Shown here one piece after another: positions 45,679 to 54,264 of a stretch of 64,000 nucleotides of DNA. The notes beneath the pieces were generated by a model. That model did not search any database and had not been told where the DNA came from. It saw only the letters and a list, made by a program, of their open reading frames with translations. Both the position numbers and the translations under genes were made by a program. The stretch covers positions 1,054,001-1,118,000 of the forward strand of contig OZ244557.1 of NCBI GenBank assembly GCA_965217625.1. The letters run 5' to 3'. How positions within the stretch are numbered: position 1 is the stretch's first letter; each line of letters begins with the position of its first letter. Origin of the DNA: TK10-74A sp965217625 (lineage in GTDB: Bacteria; Chloroflexota; Dehalococcoidia; Bin125).

Positions 45679-46677
45679 GTGCGCCGCATCAGCATCAGTT
45701 TGGCCTGGGATCCCGCGCAACTCGACGAGTTCCTGGCGCTGGCCCGCGCCGCCGACGAGGCCGGCGTTGAGACGCTGTGGCTGAGCGAAGGCTTCGGCCA
45801 CGACGCCTTCTCGGGGCTGGCGCTGCTGGCCCGCGAGACGCAAGGCGCGAAGCTGGGGACCAGCGTCGTGAACGTATACTCGCGCACGCCGGGGGCGCTG
45901 GCGCAGCACTTCGCGACGATCGATGAGCTGTCGGGCGGACGGGTCATCGTGGGGCTGGGCGCGAGCGGCCCGGGCGTGATCGAGCGCTTCCACGGGCTGC
46001 CCTTCGAGGCGCCGAAGGCCCGCATCCGGGAGACGATCGCGCTGCTGCGCGCCTACTGGTCGAAGCAGCGCTTCGACCACCCGGGCCCGCGCTTCCCGAT
46101 CCGGCGCGCGCTCGCGATGGGCGCGCGGCCGGTGCAGCCGTCGCCGCCGATCTTCCTGGCCACGCTGCACCCCGGCATGGTGCGCATGACCGCCGAGGAG
46201 TCGGAGGGCTGGCTGCCCAACTGGATCCCCCGCGACCGGCTGGCGACGGAGATCGCCACGGCGCGGGGCTGGGCGGCCGCCGCGGGACGCGACCCGGCGG
46301 CGTTCACGGTGCGCGCGCCGGGCGTCGTGACGGTCGTCGAGGACGAGGAGCGGCAGGCGGAGTCACGCGCGCGGTCGGCGTCGATGCTGGCCTTCTTCGC
46401 GGCGCGCAACGGGCCGCTCTACGCGCGTCAGTTCGTCCGGCAGGGTCTGGGCGAGGAGGCGGCGGCCATCCAGCGCGCCTGGAAGGACGGGGGCCCGGCT
46501 GCCGCGGCCGGCCTGGCGGCGGCGATCGCGCCCGAGTTCAGCTTCAGCGGCCCGCTCGACGAATGTCTGGCGCGGATCGAGGCGCAAGCGGCGGCCGGCG
46601 CCGACCTCCACGATGTGCAGGTGGAGGGCGCGACGCCGGCGCGCCGGGCGGAGATCCTGCGCGCGCTGGTCGGATAG
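45679..46677 (+). CDS. LLM-class flavin-dependent oxidoreductase
   Basis: This 332-residue luciferase-like enzyme starts with GTG preceded by a GA-rich ribosome site. It contains GVETLWLSEGFGHDAFSGLALLARETQGAKLGTSVVNVYSRTPGALAQHFATIDELSGGRVIVGLGASGP in its first third and PPIFLATLHPGMVRMTAEESEGWLPNWI in the middle, typical of F420-dependent or FMN-dependent members. It differs clearly from the LLM protein at 32219. Cofactor and substrate are not determined. It follows bioD by 80 bases and may be on the same or an independent transcript. Confidence 0.88.
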   Translation: MRRISISLAWDPAQLDEFLALARAADEAGVETLWLSEGFGHDAFSGLALLARETQGAKLGTSVVNVYSRTPGALAQHFATIDELSGGRVIVGLGASGPGVIERFHGLPFEAPKARIRETIALLRAYWSKQRFDHPGPRFPIRRALAMGARPVQPSPPIFLATLHPGMVRMTAEESEGWLPNWIPRDRLATEIATARGWAAAAGRDPAAFTVRAPGVVTVVEDEERQAESRARSASMLAFFAARNGPLYARQFVRQGLGEEAAAIQRAWKDGGPAAAAGLAAAIAPEFSFSGPLDECLARIEAQAAAGADLHDVQVEGATPARRAEILRALVG

Positions 46678-46701
46678 CGCCCGGCCGTTGGGCGGGGCGG
46701 G

Positions 46702-47283
46702 CTACTCGTCGCCGTTGAAGGGCGGGTACTCGTCGATCAGCAGCGAGAGATACGCGTTGACGCGCGTGGACCAGCGGAGGTAGTACACCAGGAACCGCGC
46801 GAGTCCGTCCGGTCGCTTGCCGGTGATGATGATCACGATCCAGAGCACGATCGTGCCGATGTCCGCGACGAGGCCGATGACCATCAGCGCGATGAAGTGC
46901 GGGATCGTCAAGAGCAGCCGGAAGAAGGTCGTGAGCCGGTTGCCGCGCTCGCTGTAGTCAACCTGAATTCGAGCCGGGTACTGCCGCTCGTCGCCGCTGA
47001 AGGGCGGGTACTCGTCGGTCAGCAGGGAAAGGTACGCGTTGACGCGAGTGCACCAGCGGAGGACGTACACGAGGAACCCCGTCAGCCCCTCCGGCCGCTT
47101 GCCCGTGATGACGATCACGAACCAGAGCAGGATCGTCAAGATCTCCGCGGCCAGGCCGATCGCGTACAGCACGAGGATGTGTGGGATCCCCAAGAGCAGC
47201 CGGAACAACGTCGTGAGCCGGTTGCCGCGCTCGCTGAGATCGATCTGAAGTCGGACTGGGTACTGTCCCGCTGCTGCATCCAT
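46702..47283 (-). CDS. DUF4389 protein made of two tandem units
   Basis: This 193-residue membrane protein is an internal duplication of a DUF4389 unit. Each half starts QYPxRxQxDxSERGNRLTTxFRLLL, has two hydrophobic helices (IPHILVLYAIGLAAEILTILLWFVIVITGK and its counterpart) and ends RVNAYLSLLxDEYPPFxGDE. The halves, about residues 7-100 and 101-193, are more than half identical, and the DNA at 46702-46978 and 46979-47262 is visibly similar. DUF4389 proteins have no assigned function. It is probably in the cytoplasmic membrane with four helices. Confidence 0.85.
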   Translation of the reverse strand: MDAAAGQYPVRLQIDLSERGNRLTTLFRLLLGIPHILVLYAIGLAAEILTILLWFVIVITGKRPEGLTGFLVYVLRWCTRVNAYLSLLTDEYPPFSGDERQYPARIQVDYSERGNRLTTFFRLLLTIPHFIALMVIGLVADIGTIVLWIVIIITGKRPDGLARFLVYYLRWSTRVNAYLSLLIDEYPPFNGDE

Positions 47284-47449
47284 GCGGCGGCCCTCCCGTG
47301 GTGGCGTGCCCCGGCGTCGTTCGCGCGCCGGGCGGCTCGAGGATAGGCCACGGCGCAGGGGGCCATCCCGGGTTATGGCACGCGGCCGCCATTGTGCAGG
47401 TCCATCAAGTGGTCAGGTAGCATGCAGCCAGGCAATACGGAGAAGTGAC

Positions 47450-47629
47450 ATGGCGCAGGACGCTATCCCCAGGTCGGAACTTGACGCGGATCTGTCTCGG
47501 CAAGAGGTGACGTTCAAGGAGGCCCTGCATCAGTTGGATCGCCGGATGATGGCGATGGAGCGACGGATCTACCTGCTCATCGCCGCCGCGACTGGCCTGA
47601 TCATCGGTGTGATGCAGATCGGTTCCTAG
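47450..47629 (+). CDS. small coiled-coil/membrane protein, 59 residues
   Basis: This short protein has a helical N-terminal part (SRQEVTFKEALHQLDRRMMAMERR) followed by one membrane helix (IYLLIAAATGLIIGVMQIG). It is preceded by GGAGAAG six bases before the ATG. Such single-pass tail-anchored proteins are common and unassigned. It is divergent from the DUF4389 gene, with about 165 bases between them, and ends 11 bases before the convergent CoA-transferase stop. Confidence 0.65.
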   Translation: MAQDAIPRSELDADLSRQEVTFKEALHQLDRRMMAMERRIYLLIAAATGLIIGVMQIGS

Positions 47630-47639
47630 CCGGCCCCGG

Positions 47640-48824
47640 TCAAGGGATCAGGCCGCGGTCCTTCAGCCCAATGATCGCGTCCCAGTCGAAGCCGATCTCG
47701 AGCAGGACCTCCTCGGTGTGCTGGCCGAACTCAGGGGCGGGGCCGCGCAGCGCCCAGGGCGTGCCGTCGAAATCGACGGGTGAGGCGACGACGCGCGTCT
47801 CGCCGCCGGGCGTGGGCTGCGACGCCCAGACCCCGGCCTCGGCCATGACCGGGTCGGCGATCACCTCCTCCATCGTCTGGACCGGGGCCCACCAGATGCC
47901 CTCGCGGTCGAAGATGGTGGCCCATTCGTCGCGCGTCTTCTCCGCCATCACCGCGCCCATCGCCTCGTCCAGCGGCGCGGCGTTCTCCGCCCGATCGACG
48001 AGCGTCTCGAAGCGCGGGTCGTGCTCCCACTCGGGGTGCGCGACGGCCGAGCAGAACCGCGGCCAGAAGCGGTCGCCCTGCAGCATGAGCAGCTGCACGT
48101 ACCCCCCGTCGCGGGTGCGGAAGGGGGCGACCAGCAGATTGGGGTGCTGGTCGCGACTCAAGGGGACGACCTCCGCGCCGGTCAGCGCCCAGTTGATATC
48201 CGAGCCGATGGTGTAGGCGCCGGCGCGCAGCAGCGAGATGCGCACCTGCTGTCCCTCGCCGCTGCGCTCGCGGTGGTAGAGCGCCGCCGCGATGCCGGCG
48301 ACCGCTTGCATCGCCGTCGTGTGGTCGCCGAGGCCGAAGCGAATCCCGCCCGGCGCCCCGCCGGGTTCCCCGAGCAGGTGCGCGATGCCCGCGCGCGACC
48401 AGAACGCCCCCACGTCGAAGGCGGGGCGGTCCGCCTCGCTGGAGTGCAGGCCGTAGCCGGTGACCGACGCGTAGATCAGGCGCGGGTTGCGAGCGCGCAG
48501 CGTCTCGTAATCGAGGCCAGCCAGGGCGAGGCCGCCGGGGCGCAGGTTGGTGACGAAGACGTCCGCCTGATCAACCAGCCGCCCCACGATCGCCGCGCCC
48601 TCGTCGCTGCGCCAGTCGATCGCCAGCGCGCGCTTGCCGCGGTTGTCCAGATCGAAGGCGGCGGAGAGATCGGCGAGGTCTTTGAGGGCCCCGCGGAAGG
48701 GGTCGGCGTCGAGCCCCTCGACCTTGATCACGTCCGCGCCCCAGTCGGCGAGGACGCCGCCGACCGCGGGGCCCGCCACCCAGACGCCCAACTCGACGAC
48801 CTTGACGCCGTCCATGATGCCCAT
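47640..48824 (-). CDS. type III CoA-transferase (CaiB/BaiF), catalytic Asp replaced
   Basis: This 394-residue protein has the CaiB/BaiF fold: GVKVVELGVWVAGPAVGGVLADWGADVIKVEG at the start, DVFVTNLRPGGLALAGLDYETLRARNPRLIYASVTGYG, and the small domain ending GQHTEEVLLEIGFDWDAII. At the place of the catalytic aspartate the sequence reads GQQVRISLLRAG, with Arg instead of Asp. Some sub-families share this change, so it may work by another route or be a non-catalytic partner. It is followed by the phosphotriesterase-like gene upstream on the same strand. Confidence 0.88.
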   Translation of the reverse strand: MGIMDGVKVVELGVWVAGPAVGGVLADWGADVIKVEGLDADPFRGALKDLADLSAAFDLDNRGKRALAIDWRSDEGAAIVGRLVDQADVFVTNLRPGGLALAGLDYETLRARNPRLIYASVTGYGLHSSEADRPAFDVGAFWSRAGIAHLLGEPGGAPGGIRFGLGDHTTAMQAVAGIAAALYHRERSGEGQQVRISLLRAGAYTIGSDINWALTGAEVVPLSRDQHPNLLVAPFRTRDGGYVQLLMLQGDRFWPRFCSAVAHPEWEHDPRFETLVDRAENAAPLDEAMGAVMAEKTRDEWATIFDREGIWWAPVQTMEEVIADPVMAEAGVWASQPTPGGETRVVASPVDFDGTPWALRGPAPEFGQHTEEVLLEIGFDWDAIIGLKDRGLIP

Positions 48825-48853
48825 CGCCGCTCTCCTGCCGTGGGTTCGGGGGC

Positions 48854-49801
48854 TCAGCCTTCGAAGAAGCGGCGGGGGTTATCGACGGTGAGCTGCTCGC
48901 AGACCGCCGCGCCGACGCCGCGCTCGCGCAGGCCGGGCAGGAAGCGCTTGTGGATGAACTGGATGCCGTCCGGGTTCATCGGACCCCACTCCTTGTCCCG
49001 GAACGCCGTGGGCGCCAGGGCGATGCCCAGGGGGTAGTCGTGCGAGAGGATCAACTGGTCCGCGTAGCCCCGCTCGATCAGGGCGGCGCAGGTGCCGGCG
49101 CGCACGGCGAAGGGCGGGTCGGGCATGGGCAGGCGGTCCAGGCCCACCCAATAGCCCTTGTCCATCAGCCCGGTGAGGTAGTGCATCGAGTCGGTGTCGT
49201 CGCTGTGGCCGATGATCACGTGCCGGGGGTCGACGCCCTCCTCCTCGAACACCTCCGCCTGGCGGAAGCCGATCTCCAGCTTCGCGCCCGCGTGGGTCGT
49301 GATCGGGACGCCGGTCGCCAGGTGCGCCCGCGCGACGGCCCTCGCCGCCTTCTCGCCGAAGCGGGAGAGCCGGGGCGTGTCGTCGTTGGCCAGCTTGAGG
49401 ATGCCCGCCTTGATCGTCGTCCCCTCGATACCCTGCTCGATCTCCTTGCCGAACAGCGCCGTCAACTCCTCGACGGTGCGGGCGGCCATCGAGCGGGACG
49501 GGTCCAGCCAGTGGCCCGTGCAGGCGATGATGTTCATGCCGGAGCGCTCGGCGACGTCTCGGATCAGGCGGACGTCCCGGCCGAGGTCGATGGTCGTCAC
49601 GTCGACGAACGTCTGGACGCCGCCCGCCTTGGCCTCGGCCAGGATGCCCGCGGTCCGCTCGATGTACGCCTCGCGCCCGCCGAACAACTCCGGCCAGGCC
49701 TGCCAGAAGCCGGCCGAGGCGACGGCCACGTGCTCGTGCATCAGCGTGAAACCGAGGTCGGCGCTGTCGATCGGGCCGAGAACTCCGTTGATCGTGGACA
49801 T
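48854..49801 (-). CDS. phosphotriesterase-family metal-dependent hydrolase
   Basis: This 315-residue TIM-barrel protein belongs to the phosphotriesterase/lactonase family. The metal motif HEH is in FTLMHEHVAV near residue 21; the bridging lysine is likely in GTTIKAGILK; later ligands are in ITTHAGAKLE, HVIIGHSDDTD and LILSHDYPLG. The family hydrolyses phosphotriesters, lactones or similar esters, and the natural activity is often lactonase. GGAGGG lies nine bases before the ATG at 49801, so that start is chosen over one nine bases upstream. It is probably co-transcribed with the CoA-transferase gene. Confidence 0.9.
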   Translation of the reverse strand: MSTINGVLGPIDSADLGFTLMHEHVAVASAGFWQAWPELFGGREAYIERTAGILAEAKAGGVQTFVDVTTIDLGRDVRLIRDVAERSGMNIIACTGHWLDPSRSMAARTVEELTALFGKEIEQGIEGTTIKAGILKLANDDTPRLSRFGEKAARAVARAHLATGVPITTHAGAKLEIGFRQAEVFEEEGVDPRHVIIGHSDDTDSMHYLTGLMDKGYWVGLDRLPMPDPPFAVRAGTCAALIERGYADQLILSHDYPLGIALAPTAFRDKEWGPMNPDGIQFIHKRFLPGLRERGVGAAVCEQLTVDNPRRFFEG

Positions 49802-49886
49802 GGCTCGCATCCCTCCGTGTGGCACTGACGGCGGCGCCGGCGCGCCGGTCCGTGCCCGGGGGGCAGTCTAGCCCTAGCATGCGCCA

Positions 49887-50825
49887 ATGACCGCATCGAC
49901 CGGGGCAGGGGCGGCGCTGACGTTCGGCGAGGCGCGGGTGACGCCCGTGGTGGAGTTGATCATGCCGACGTCGGTGCGCTGGCTGCTGCCCGAACACCCC
50001 GACCCGCGCGCCCTGCGCGACGCCGCGGCGCCCTGGCTGCGCCCGCGCTTCATGAACGAGCGCGGGCACCTGCTGCAGACCATGCAGGCCTTCGTCGTGG
50101 AGGCCGACGGGCTGACGGTGGTCGTGGATACGGGCATCGGCAACGACAAGGAGCGCCCAGGCGCGGCCCCGGAGTGGCATCGACGCTCGGGCCCGTTCCT
50201 GGATGACTTCCGGGCGGCCGGCTTCGATCCGGGCGCGGTGGACTTGGTCGTCTGCACGCACATGCACGTCGATCACGTGGGCTGGAACACGCGGCTCATC
50301 GACGGCACCTGGCTGCCGACGTTCGCCAATGCGCGCTACATCTTCGCGCAGCGGGAGTACGACTATTGGCGGGCGGAATCGGGAGGGCCGGGCGCCGCGT
50401 CCGACGCTCCCCCGGAAGGCATCCCGGCGCACGGGGCCGCCTTCGACGACAGCGTGGCGCCGATCGTGGCGGCGGGGCGGGCGGACCTCGTCGACGCGGA
50501 GCACCGGCTGTCGGCGTCGCTGCGGCTGATGTCGAGTGCGGGGCACACGCCGGGACACATGACGCTGGAGGTGCGATCGGGGGGCGCGCGGGCGCTGCTG
50601 ATCGGCGACGCCATGCACAGCCCCGTCCAGTGCGCCGCCCCGGACGCCCGGCCGGCGCTGGACACGCCCGAGTTCGCGCCCGCGGCCCGGCAGCGTCGGC
50701 GGGCGATCCTGGAGGACGTGGCCGACACGGAGGCGGTGATCGCCGGATCGCACTTCCCGCCGCCGGGCTTCGGCCGCGTCCTGCGCGACGCTGCGGCCTT
50801 CCGCTTCGAGCCGGTGGGGGGCTGA
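49887..50825 (+). CDS. metallo-beta-lactamase-fold hydrolase
   Basis: This 312-residue protein has the MBL fold with metal motif CTHMHVDHVGW near residue 120 (HxHxDH), a third ligand in SSAGHTPGHMTLE, the aspartate in LLIGDAMHSPVQ and a final histidine in GSHFPPPGFG. All ligands of a two-metal site are present. Members hydrolyse lactones, thioesters, sulfates and other esters; there is no signal peptide, so the substrate is intracellular. It is followed two bases later by a small membrane protein gene. Confidence 0.92.
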   Translation: MTASTGAGAALTFGEARVTPVVELIMPTSVRWLLPEHPDPRALRDAAAPWLRPRFMNERGHLLQTMQAFVVEADGLTVVVDTGIGNDKERPGAAPEWHRRSGPFLDDFRAAGFDPGAVDLVVCTHMHVDHVGWNTRLIDGTWLPTFANARYIFAQREYDYWRAESGGPGAASDAPPEGIPAHGAAFDDSVAPIVAAGRADLVDAEHRLSASLRLMSSAGHTPGHMTLEVRSGGARALLIGDAMHSPVQCAAPDARPALDTPEFAPAARQRRRAILEDVADTEAVIAGSHFPPPGFGRVLRDAAAFRFEPVGG

Positions 50826-50827
50826 CG

Positions 50828-51265
50828 ATGTCCGGCTGGCAGCGGCTGCGCGCACTCCTGGTCCGGCCCGCGGCGGAGGCCGGACCACAGTCGACGGACT
50901 ACCTGTGGGACCCGAGTGACACGCGCTCCTTCGACGCGCTGCGCCGCTCCGGGGATTCCCGGCTGGCACCGCCCCGGCCTCGCCCACGGCCGGCCCGGCC
51001 GGCCGCCGTGCATTCGGAGGTCGGCGGGGGGGCGGTCCCGCTGGAGGAACTGCCGGCGGCCCCGCCCGAACCGTCGCCCCTGCTGCGACGCCGGTCGGTC
51101 GTGCTGGGCGGCTCGTTCGTGGTGGGAGCGCTGCTGGCGCTGGTGGTCGGGACGGCCATCGGCGCGATCGGCTCGGGGACGACCCAGGCGGACGTCGACG
51201 CGGCCTTCGAGGAGGGCTTCGCCGACGGGCAAGCCGCCACCGATGAAGAAGCGGACGGCGGCTAG
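50828..51265 (+). CDS. small single-pass membrane protein
   Basis: This 145-residue protein is not a family I can name. The first 80 residues are basic and Pro/Ala-rich, probably unstructured and cytoplasmic. One helix (RSVVLGGSFVVGALLALVVGTAIGAIG, near 90-115) crosses the membrane, and an acidic tail follows. It starts three bases after the MBL gene stop, so it is co-transcribed. It is convergent with the SDR gene. Confidence 0.65.
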   Translation: MSGWQRLRALLVRPAAEAGPQSTDYLWDPSDTRSFDALRRSGDSRLAPPRPRPRPARPAAVHSEVGGGAVPLEELPAAPPEPSPLLRRRSVVLGGSFVVGALLALVVGTAIGAIGSGTTQADVDAAFEEGFADGQAATDEEADGG

Positions 51266-51287
51266 CCGCCCCCTACCCGTGTGGCAG

Positions 51288-52094
51288 CTACTCCGTGAAG
51301 TAGCCCCCGTCCGGGTGCAGGATCTCCCCGGTGAAGTAGGACGACTCGTCGCAGGCGAGGAAGAGCGCCGCGTCGGCGATCTCGCGCGGCCGGCCCAGGC
51401 GACCCATCGGCACGTCGGCAAGCAGGGTGCGGTTCACCTCCTCGTCCTCCTGCGCGGGGAGCGTCATGTTCGTCTCGACGTACCCAGGGCCGATCGCGTT
51501 GACGCGGATCCGATCCTGGACCAGTTCCAGCGCCGCGACCTTGGTCAGCATCCACACGCCGGCCTTGGAGACCGCGTAGGCCGAGCTGGCCGCGGGCGCG
51601 CGCTTGGCGTAGATCGAGGCGATGTTGATGATCGACCCGCCGCGGCCCTGGTCGATCATCCGTTGCGCCACGGCGCGATCGGTCAGCATGACGCCGGTCA
51701 GGTTGACGTCGAGCACGGTCTGCCAGGAATCCAGCGTCTGCCGCGTGATGTGCCAATCGGCGGGCGAGCCTTCTCTGCGCCATGTCTGACCGCTCACGTA
51801 GCCGCCAAAGCCGATGCCCGCCGCGGCCAGGCAGACGTCCACGCCGCCAAACGCATCGACGGCGACCTGCACCATCGCCAGGCAGTCCGCCTCGCTGGTC
51901 GTGTCGGTGCGGATGAAGCGGGCGTCGCGGCCGGCCTCGCGGACGAGTCGCACCGTCTCCTCGCCTTGTTCGGCGTCCAGGTCGGCGACCACCACGTCGG
52001 CGCCCTCCTCCGCGAAGCGCACGCAGCAGGCGCGACCGATCCCGTTCGCGCCGCCGGTGACGACGGCGACCTTGTCCTGCAAGCGACCGGCCAT
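51288..52094 (-). CDS. short-chain dehydrogenase/reductase
   Basis: This 268-residue classical SDR has TGGANGIG at residues 13-20, an Asp after the second strand (VVVADLDAEQGEE) suggesting NAD use, CLAAAGIG in place of the usual NNAG, the catalytic Ser in INIASIYA and YAVSK near residue 180. An insert (YVSGQTWRREGSPADW) between strands is a feature of one dehydrogenase sub-family. The tail ends TGEILHPDGGYFTE. Neighbour genes do not fix the substrate. A triple 12-base repeat lies just upstream of its start. Confidence 0.92.
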   Translation of the reverse strand: MAGRLQDKVAVVTGGANGIGRACCVRFAEEGADVVVADLDAEQGEETVRLVREAGRDARFIRTDTTSEADCLAMVQVAVDAFGGVDVCLAAAGIGFGGYVSGQTWRREGSPADWHITRQTLDSWQTVLDVNLTGVMLTDRAVAQRMIDQGRGGSIINIASIYAKRAPAASSAYAVSKAGVWMLTKVAALELVQDRIRVNAIGPGYVETNMTLPAQEDEEVNRTLLADVPMGRLGRPREIADAALFLACDESSYFTGEILHPDGGYFTE

Positions 52095-52110
52095 GATCTG
52101 TCCTCTCTCC

Positions 52111-52146
52111 GTAGCCCGGGCCGTAGCTCGGGCCGCAGCTCGGGCG
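52111..52146 (-). repeat. three tandem 12-base units upstream of the SDR gene
   Basis: The units gtagcccgggcc (52111-52122), gtagctcgggcc (52123-52134) and gcagctcgggcg (52135-52146) follow each other directly. They lie between the SDR start at 52094 and the stop of the leftward gene at 52158, so they could be an operator array or a replication-slippage product. Confidence 0.6.
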
Positions 52147-52157
52147 ATACGCCGCGG

Positions 52158-52604
52158 CTATGCGGTGATGCGCCCCACCTCGTCGTGGACGCCCTCGAAA
52201 ATGGCGCTGGTGGGAGCCTGGGTTCCGTCCATCGTCAGCTTGCCGGCCTTGATCGCGGCGCGGGCGAGGTCGCTGAGCTCCTTCGCCCGCGCCGGGTCAC
52301 CACCCACGACGTAGCGCGACAACTCCCGGATCGTGGCGTAGGTTCCGACGATGCGGTAGTCCACGTCGTCGGCGGGCCGGCGGTGGAACTCGAAGCCATC
52401 GGGGCCGATGCGGAGGTGGAAGCCGATCGTGCCGCCGGGCGCGAGATGCGGGGGCGCGTCGGTGTAGACCTCCGACATCGAATAGGGCGTGGCGACTTGC
52501 GCCGGCGTGGCCGCCTCCGCGCGGCGGCGCATGGCGCGCTCCAGGGCGTCGATCCAGGCCGGGCTGCCGAACTCGACTGACTGCGGGGTGGGCGCGTCGC
52601 TCAT
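52158..52604 (-). CDS. hypothetical protein, 148 residues
   Basis: I do not recognise this protein. It is soluble, with a helical start (SPAWIDALERAMRRRAEAATP), a strand-rich centre (GTIGFHLRIGPDGFEFHRRP) and a helical end (PARAKELSDLARAAIKAGKLTMDG). The pattern recalls sterol-carrier-protein-2-like domains, but the match is not strong enough to assign. It runs in the same direction as the SDR gene and may be co-transcribed with it through the 12-base repeats. Confidence 0.65.
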   Translation of the reverse strand: MSDAPTPQSVEFGSPAWIDALERAMRRRAEAATPAQVATPYSMSEVYTDAPPHLAPGGTIGFHLRIGPDGFEFHRRPADDVDYRIVGTYATIRELSRYVVGGDPARAKELSDLARAAIKAGKLTMDGTQAPTSAIFEGVHDEVGRITA

Positions 52605-52809
52605 CGGTCCTCCTCCCCCGGCTCAATTGGGGCGCTGCGAAGCCGGGGCATGCGCAGTCTAGGGGACGCGGGATCGCGCGTCCGGGGGGAGCGCCCGGCG
52701 GGGCAGGCTTCCCAGCGCGGGCCGTCGCTCGTAGCATGGGCGCGCCCGATGGTCCCGCACACGGCCCGAATGCCGGCCGTGGCGCGTCACTGCGGGGAGG
52801 GAGCCACGA

Positions 52810-53631
52810 ATGACCACTCCAATTCGCGCGCATGTGATCGTGGGCGGCTTCCCGCCGGGGCGGCACGCCGGACACGACATGGACTACGCCCGGCTGCGCA
52901 TCCTGCAGGCGCTGCAGGCCAACGAGAACGTCCACGCGACGGTGACCTCGGACTACACCGACTGCCACCGCTGGATCCGCGACTGCCAGCTGCTGGTGAC
53001 GTACGTGGCGGGCCCCTACGCGGACGACCACGAGGCCGGCGTCATGCGCGACTGGATCGCCGACGGCGGGCGCTGGCTGGCGCTGCACGGCAGCACCGGC
53101 GGCAAGGCGGCGCGGCTCAACGGCGAGGGCACTCGCCGCCGGATGGTGAAGGCCTCCTACCACGACGCGCTGGGCGGGTTCTTCATGACCCACCCGCCCA
53201 TCCGCGAGTTCCAGGTGGACGTGCCCGACCGCGACCACATCCTCACGCACAACCTGCCGGAGTCGTTCCGGATCAAGGACGAGCCCTACATGATCGAGGT
53301 GCTGCACCCGGAGACGCGCGTCCTGCTCTCGACGTCCGAGGTGCCGCCGCCGCCGGCGGAGACGCAGGAGCTCTACGGCGGCGACACGTCGCTGCTGCCC
53401 GACGGCAAGTCGCGGGCGCTGGGCTTCGTGCGCGAGATCGGCGTGGGCTCGATCGCCTACATCGCGCCCGGCCACTGCCACTCGCCGCTGACGAACATGC
53501 AGCCCTCGGTGGACGTCAGCATCTCGCCGGACGAGGTGCCGCCGCTGCGCTTCCGCGGCCCCTGGGAGACCGAGCCCTACGAGACGCTGGTCGGCAACGC
53601 GATCGCCTGGGGCACCGGCGTCGAGGGCTGA
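52810..53631 (+). CDS. ThuA-like (glutamine-amidotransferase-fold) protein
   Basis: This 273-residue protein belongs to the ThuA family (trehalose utilisation in rhizobia; type 1 GATase-like fold). It has AHVIVGGFPPGRHAGHDMDYARLRILQAL at the start, CQLLVTYVAGPYADDHEAGVMRDWIADGGRWLALHGSTG around residues 58-96 and SIAYIAPGHCHSPLTN toward the end. The catalytic cysteine of true amidotransferases is absent, as is usual for ThuA. The family is linked to sugar oxidation, but no sugar genes are nearby here. Confidence 0.82.
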   Translation: MTTPIRAHVIVGGFPPGRHAGHDMDYARLRILQALQANENVHATVTSDYTDCHRWIRDCQLLVTYVAGPYADDHEAGVMRDWIADGGRWLALHGSTGGKAARLNGEGTRRRMVKASYHDALGGFFMTHPPIREFQVDVPDRDHILTHNLPESFRIKDEPYMIEVLHPETRVLLSTSEVPPPPAETQELYGGDTSLLPDGKSRALGFVREIGVGSIAYIAPGHCHSPLTNMQPSVDVSISPDEVPPLRFRGPWETEPYETLVGNAIAWGTGVEG

Positions 53632-53662
53632 GCCCTCGCGGCCAAGATGGGCGTCTGGACGT

Positions 53663-53947
53663 CTAGCCGCCGCCGCGTTGCAGCTTCTTCATCAGCGCCG
53701 GCTCGAGCGCGGCGATGGTGGCATCGTCGCCGTCCAGGCGGATGGTCCACTGCGTCAGCGTCAGCGTGCCGCCGGGCAGCCGCACCAGCTCGGCGCTCCA
53801 GGAGACCGCGTAGCCGTCGCCGATCATGCGGGGGGCTGGGTCGCCGGCGTCGTCAGCAGCGTCGTCAGCAGCCGCGCCGAGCTCGGCCAAGTACGCGCGC
53901 AGCAACCACTCCGGGACGCCGCGGATGTGCAGTTTAATCTGACTCAC
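53663..53947 (-). CDS. small protein linked to the MoaD/AOR genes
   Basis: This is a 94-residue protein I cannot place in a named family. It is strand-rich, with KLHIRGVPEWLLRAYLAELGA at the start and YAVSWSAELVRLPGGTLTLTQWTIRLDGDD near the end. It lies 16 bases downstream of the MoaD-like gene, and 22 bases further is the AOR gene, all leftward, so it is probably part of the same operon. A role in tungstopterin or molybdopterin handling is a guess from context. Confidence 0.6.
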   Translation of the reverse strand: MSQIKLHIRGVPEWLLRAYLAELGAAADDAADDAGDPAPRMIGDGYAVSWSAELVRLPGGTLTLTQWTIRLDGDDATIAALEPALMKKLQRGGG

Positions 53948-53963
53948 GCCCGCTCACACCGAC

Positions 53964-54242
53964 TCATACGCCACCGGCGATGGGCGGGAAGATGTCGATC
54001 TCGGCGCCGGCCGGCACGGGGGCGCTCAGGCCGCCCACGTGGCGCACGTCGCGCCCGTCGAGCATGACCGCGACGTAGGGGCGGACCTCGCCGACCTCGG
54101 AAAGCAGGCGCTCCCGCAGCGCGGGGAAGCGCCCGATCAGATCGTCGATCACGTCGGCGACGGTGGCCGCGTCGCGGTCGGGCAGCGACACGCTGCGGCC
54201 CCCGACGATCGGGCGCAGCGTCGCGTAGACGCGAACCTCCAC
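53964..54242 (-). CDS. MoaD/ThiS-family ubiquitin-like sulfur carrier
   Basis: This 92-residue beta-grasp protein resembles MoaD, the sulfur carrier of molybdopterin synthase. The fold elements are VRVYATLRPIVGGRSVSL, a helix VADVIDDLIGRFPALRERL, and VPAGAEIDIFPPIAGG. MoaD proteins end in a free Gly-Gly that forms the thiocarboxylate; here one valine follows the GG before the stop, so processing would be needed for normal activity. It lies 22 bases after the AOR gene, as AOR-linked MoaD copies do in many organisms. Confidence 0.88.
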   Translation of the reverse strand: MEVRVYATLRPIVGGRSVSLPDRDAATVADVIDDLIGRFPALRERLLSEVGEVRPYVAVMLDGRDVRHVGGLSAPVPAGAEIDIFPPIAGGV

Positions 54243-54264
54243 GGCCGCTGCCGGCCGTCGCGCC

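Noticed and set aside
48879..50987. Minus-strand open frame of 702 codons
   Set aside because: It crosses the phosphotriesterase-like gene and the MBL gene in a shadow frame; its residues are low-complexity Arg/Gly/Pro.
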